Shown here one piece after another: positions 63,599-64,000 of a stretch of DNA of 64,000 nucleotides. The stretch is from Streptomyces globosus (GTDB taxonomy: Bacteria > Actinomycetota > Actinomycetes > Streptomycetales > Streptomycetaceae), in contig NZ_CP030862.1 in the NCBI RefSeq assembly GCF_003325375.1, forward strand, positions 3,785,501 to 3,849,500, read 5' to 3'. Position numbers and translations under genes: made by a program. Positions within the stretch are counted from its first letter, which is position 1, and each line of letters opens with the position of its first letter. The notes beneath the pieces were generated by a model that saw nothing but the letters and a program-made list of their open reading frames with translations, was not told the DNA's origin and ran no database searches.

Positions 63599-64000
63599 CG
63601 GACGATCTCGGCGCACTGGGCCGGGCCGCAGCCGGATGCCGCGGGTGCCCGCTGCACGCGGCGGCCACACAGACCGTCTTCGGCGAGGGGCCGGAGCGTG
63701 CCCGGGTCGTCCTGGTCGGCGAGCAGCCCCGGGACCGGGAGGACCGGGCCGGGGAGCCGTTCGTCGGACCGGCGGGCGGCCTGCTGCGCCGCGCGCTGGA
63801 GGAAGCCGGGCTGGACGCGTCGGAGGTCTGCCTCACGAACGCGGTGAAGCACTTCAAGTTCACGGTGCCGGAGGGCGGGAAGCGGCGCATCCACAAGTCG
63901 CCCGACCTGCGCGAGATGACCGCCTGCCGCCCCTGGCTCACGGCCGAGCCGGCCGCGGTCCGCCCCCGGCTGGTCGTGGCGCTCGGCGCCACGGCCGGAC
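63598..64000 (+). pseudogene. UdgX-type uracil-DNA glycosylase, start lost; runs off the window
   Basis: A frame beginning DDLGALGRAAAGCRGCPLHA contains the UDG superfamily Fe-S/active-site pattern TVFGEGPERARVVLVGEQPR, GEPFVGPAGGLLRRALEEAG, LTNAVKHFKF and the UdgX hallmark loop GGKRRIHKSP, whose His forms a covalent bond with DNA after uracil excision in UdgX. No ATG, GTG or TTG precedes it in frame before a stop 190 bases upstream, and its N-terminus abuts the broken CYP152 gene. Either a start was lost in the deletion or a rare CTG is used. The end lies beyond the window. Confidence 0.75.

Overview
The window is very GC-rich, with strong G/C third-position bias, many GTG starts and some TTG starts, and GGAGG-type ribosome sites. 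Its gene families (DUF6233, emfourin, RheA/HSP18 pair, DUF5709, SpoIIE-type PP2C phosphatases, actinobacterial gas-vesicle genes) are typical of Streptomyces or a close Streptomycetaceae relative. No rRNA, tRNA, CRISPR array, transposase or phage gene was recognised. The content is accessory and stress-oriented, not core housekeeping, which suggests a chromosome-arm type region.

Layout. 1-9.3 kb: small metabolic and regulatory genes (DHFR-like reductase, DUF6233, FAD monooxygenase, NmrA-like protein, a large STAND-type LuxR regulator, glyoxalase-fold protein, DUF1801, AraC). 9.4-13 kb: lactonase, lamin-tail protein, an Rnl2-type RNA ligase and a small unknown protein that has a paralog at 50.4 kb. 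13-17.4 kb: the rheA/hsp18 heat-shock divergon with a visible RheA operator, DUF2267, a mannosyltransferase-like membrane protein, a PfpI-like protein and GlsB. 17.4-22.6 kb: an ABC-F protein with twin operator-like sites, an HATPase, an orphan emfourin, a RelE-like protein and an orphan cytochrome oxidase subunit I. 22.6-30.6 kb: katG (copy 1), a second RelE-like protein, YihY/BrkB, a RhoGDI-like protein, a TspO / GYD / P450 run and a class A beta-lactamase. 30.8-36 kb: small secreted or membrane proteins and a decaying gas-vesicle cluster. 36-49 kb: CsbD, class II amidotransferase, a DAG-kinase/membrane fusion, a MalT-like LuxR regulator, DUF2252, SHOCT, hemerythrin, DUF5709, SDR, Rho_N-like protein, a topoisomerase IB pseudogene and a SixA-like phosphatase. 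49-57 kb: STAS, HATPase, methyltransferase, the furA/katG (copy 2) divergon and a multidomain SpoIIE phosphatase. 57-64 kb: lipoprotein, AI-2E family transporter, SRPBCC, a 35-residue membrane peptide, YciI, a MarR/SDR divergon with an inverted-repeat operator, an epimerase, and a deletion scar joining a CYP152 N-terminus to a start-less UdgX gene that runs off the window.

Themes. Oxidative, osmotic and heat stress defence dominates (two katG, FurA, Hsp18, CsbD, GlsB, hemerythrin), together with partner-switching style signalling (STAS, three HATPase-type proteins, SpoIIE phosphatase). The window also carries an unusual number of broken genes: the gas-vesicle cluster has lost gvpA except its tail, gvpJ and gvpS each carry an apparent single-base deletion, the cluster's SRPBCC gene is inverted and disrupted, topoisomerase IB is internally deleted, and CYP152/UdgX are fused by a deletion. 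The most novel intact gene is a bacterial protein resembling the immunoglobulin-like domain of eukaryotic Rho GDP-dissociation inhibitors (26.8 kb).
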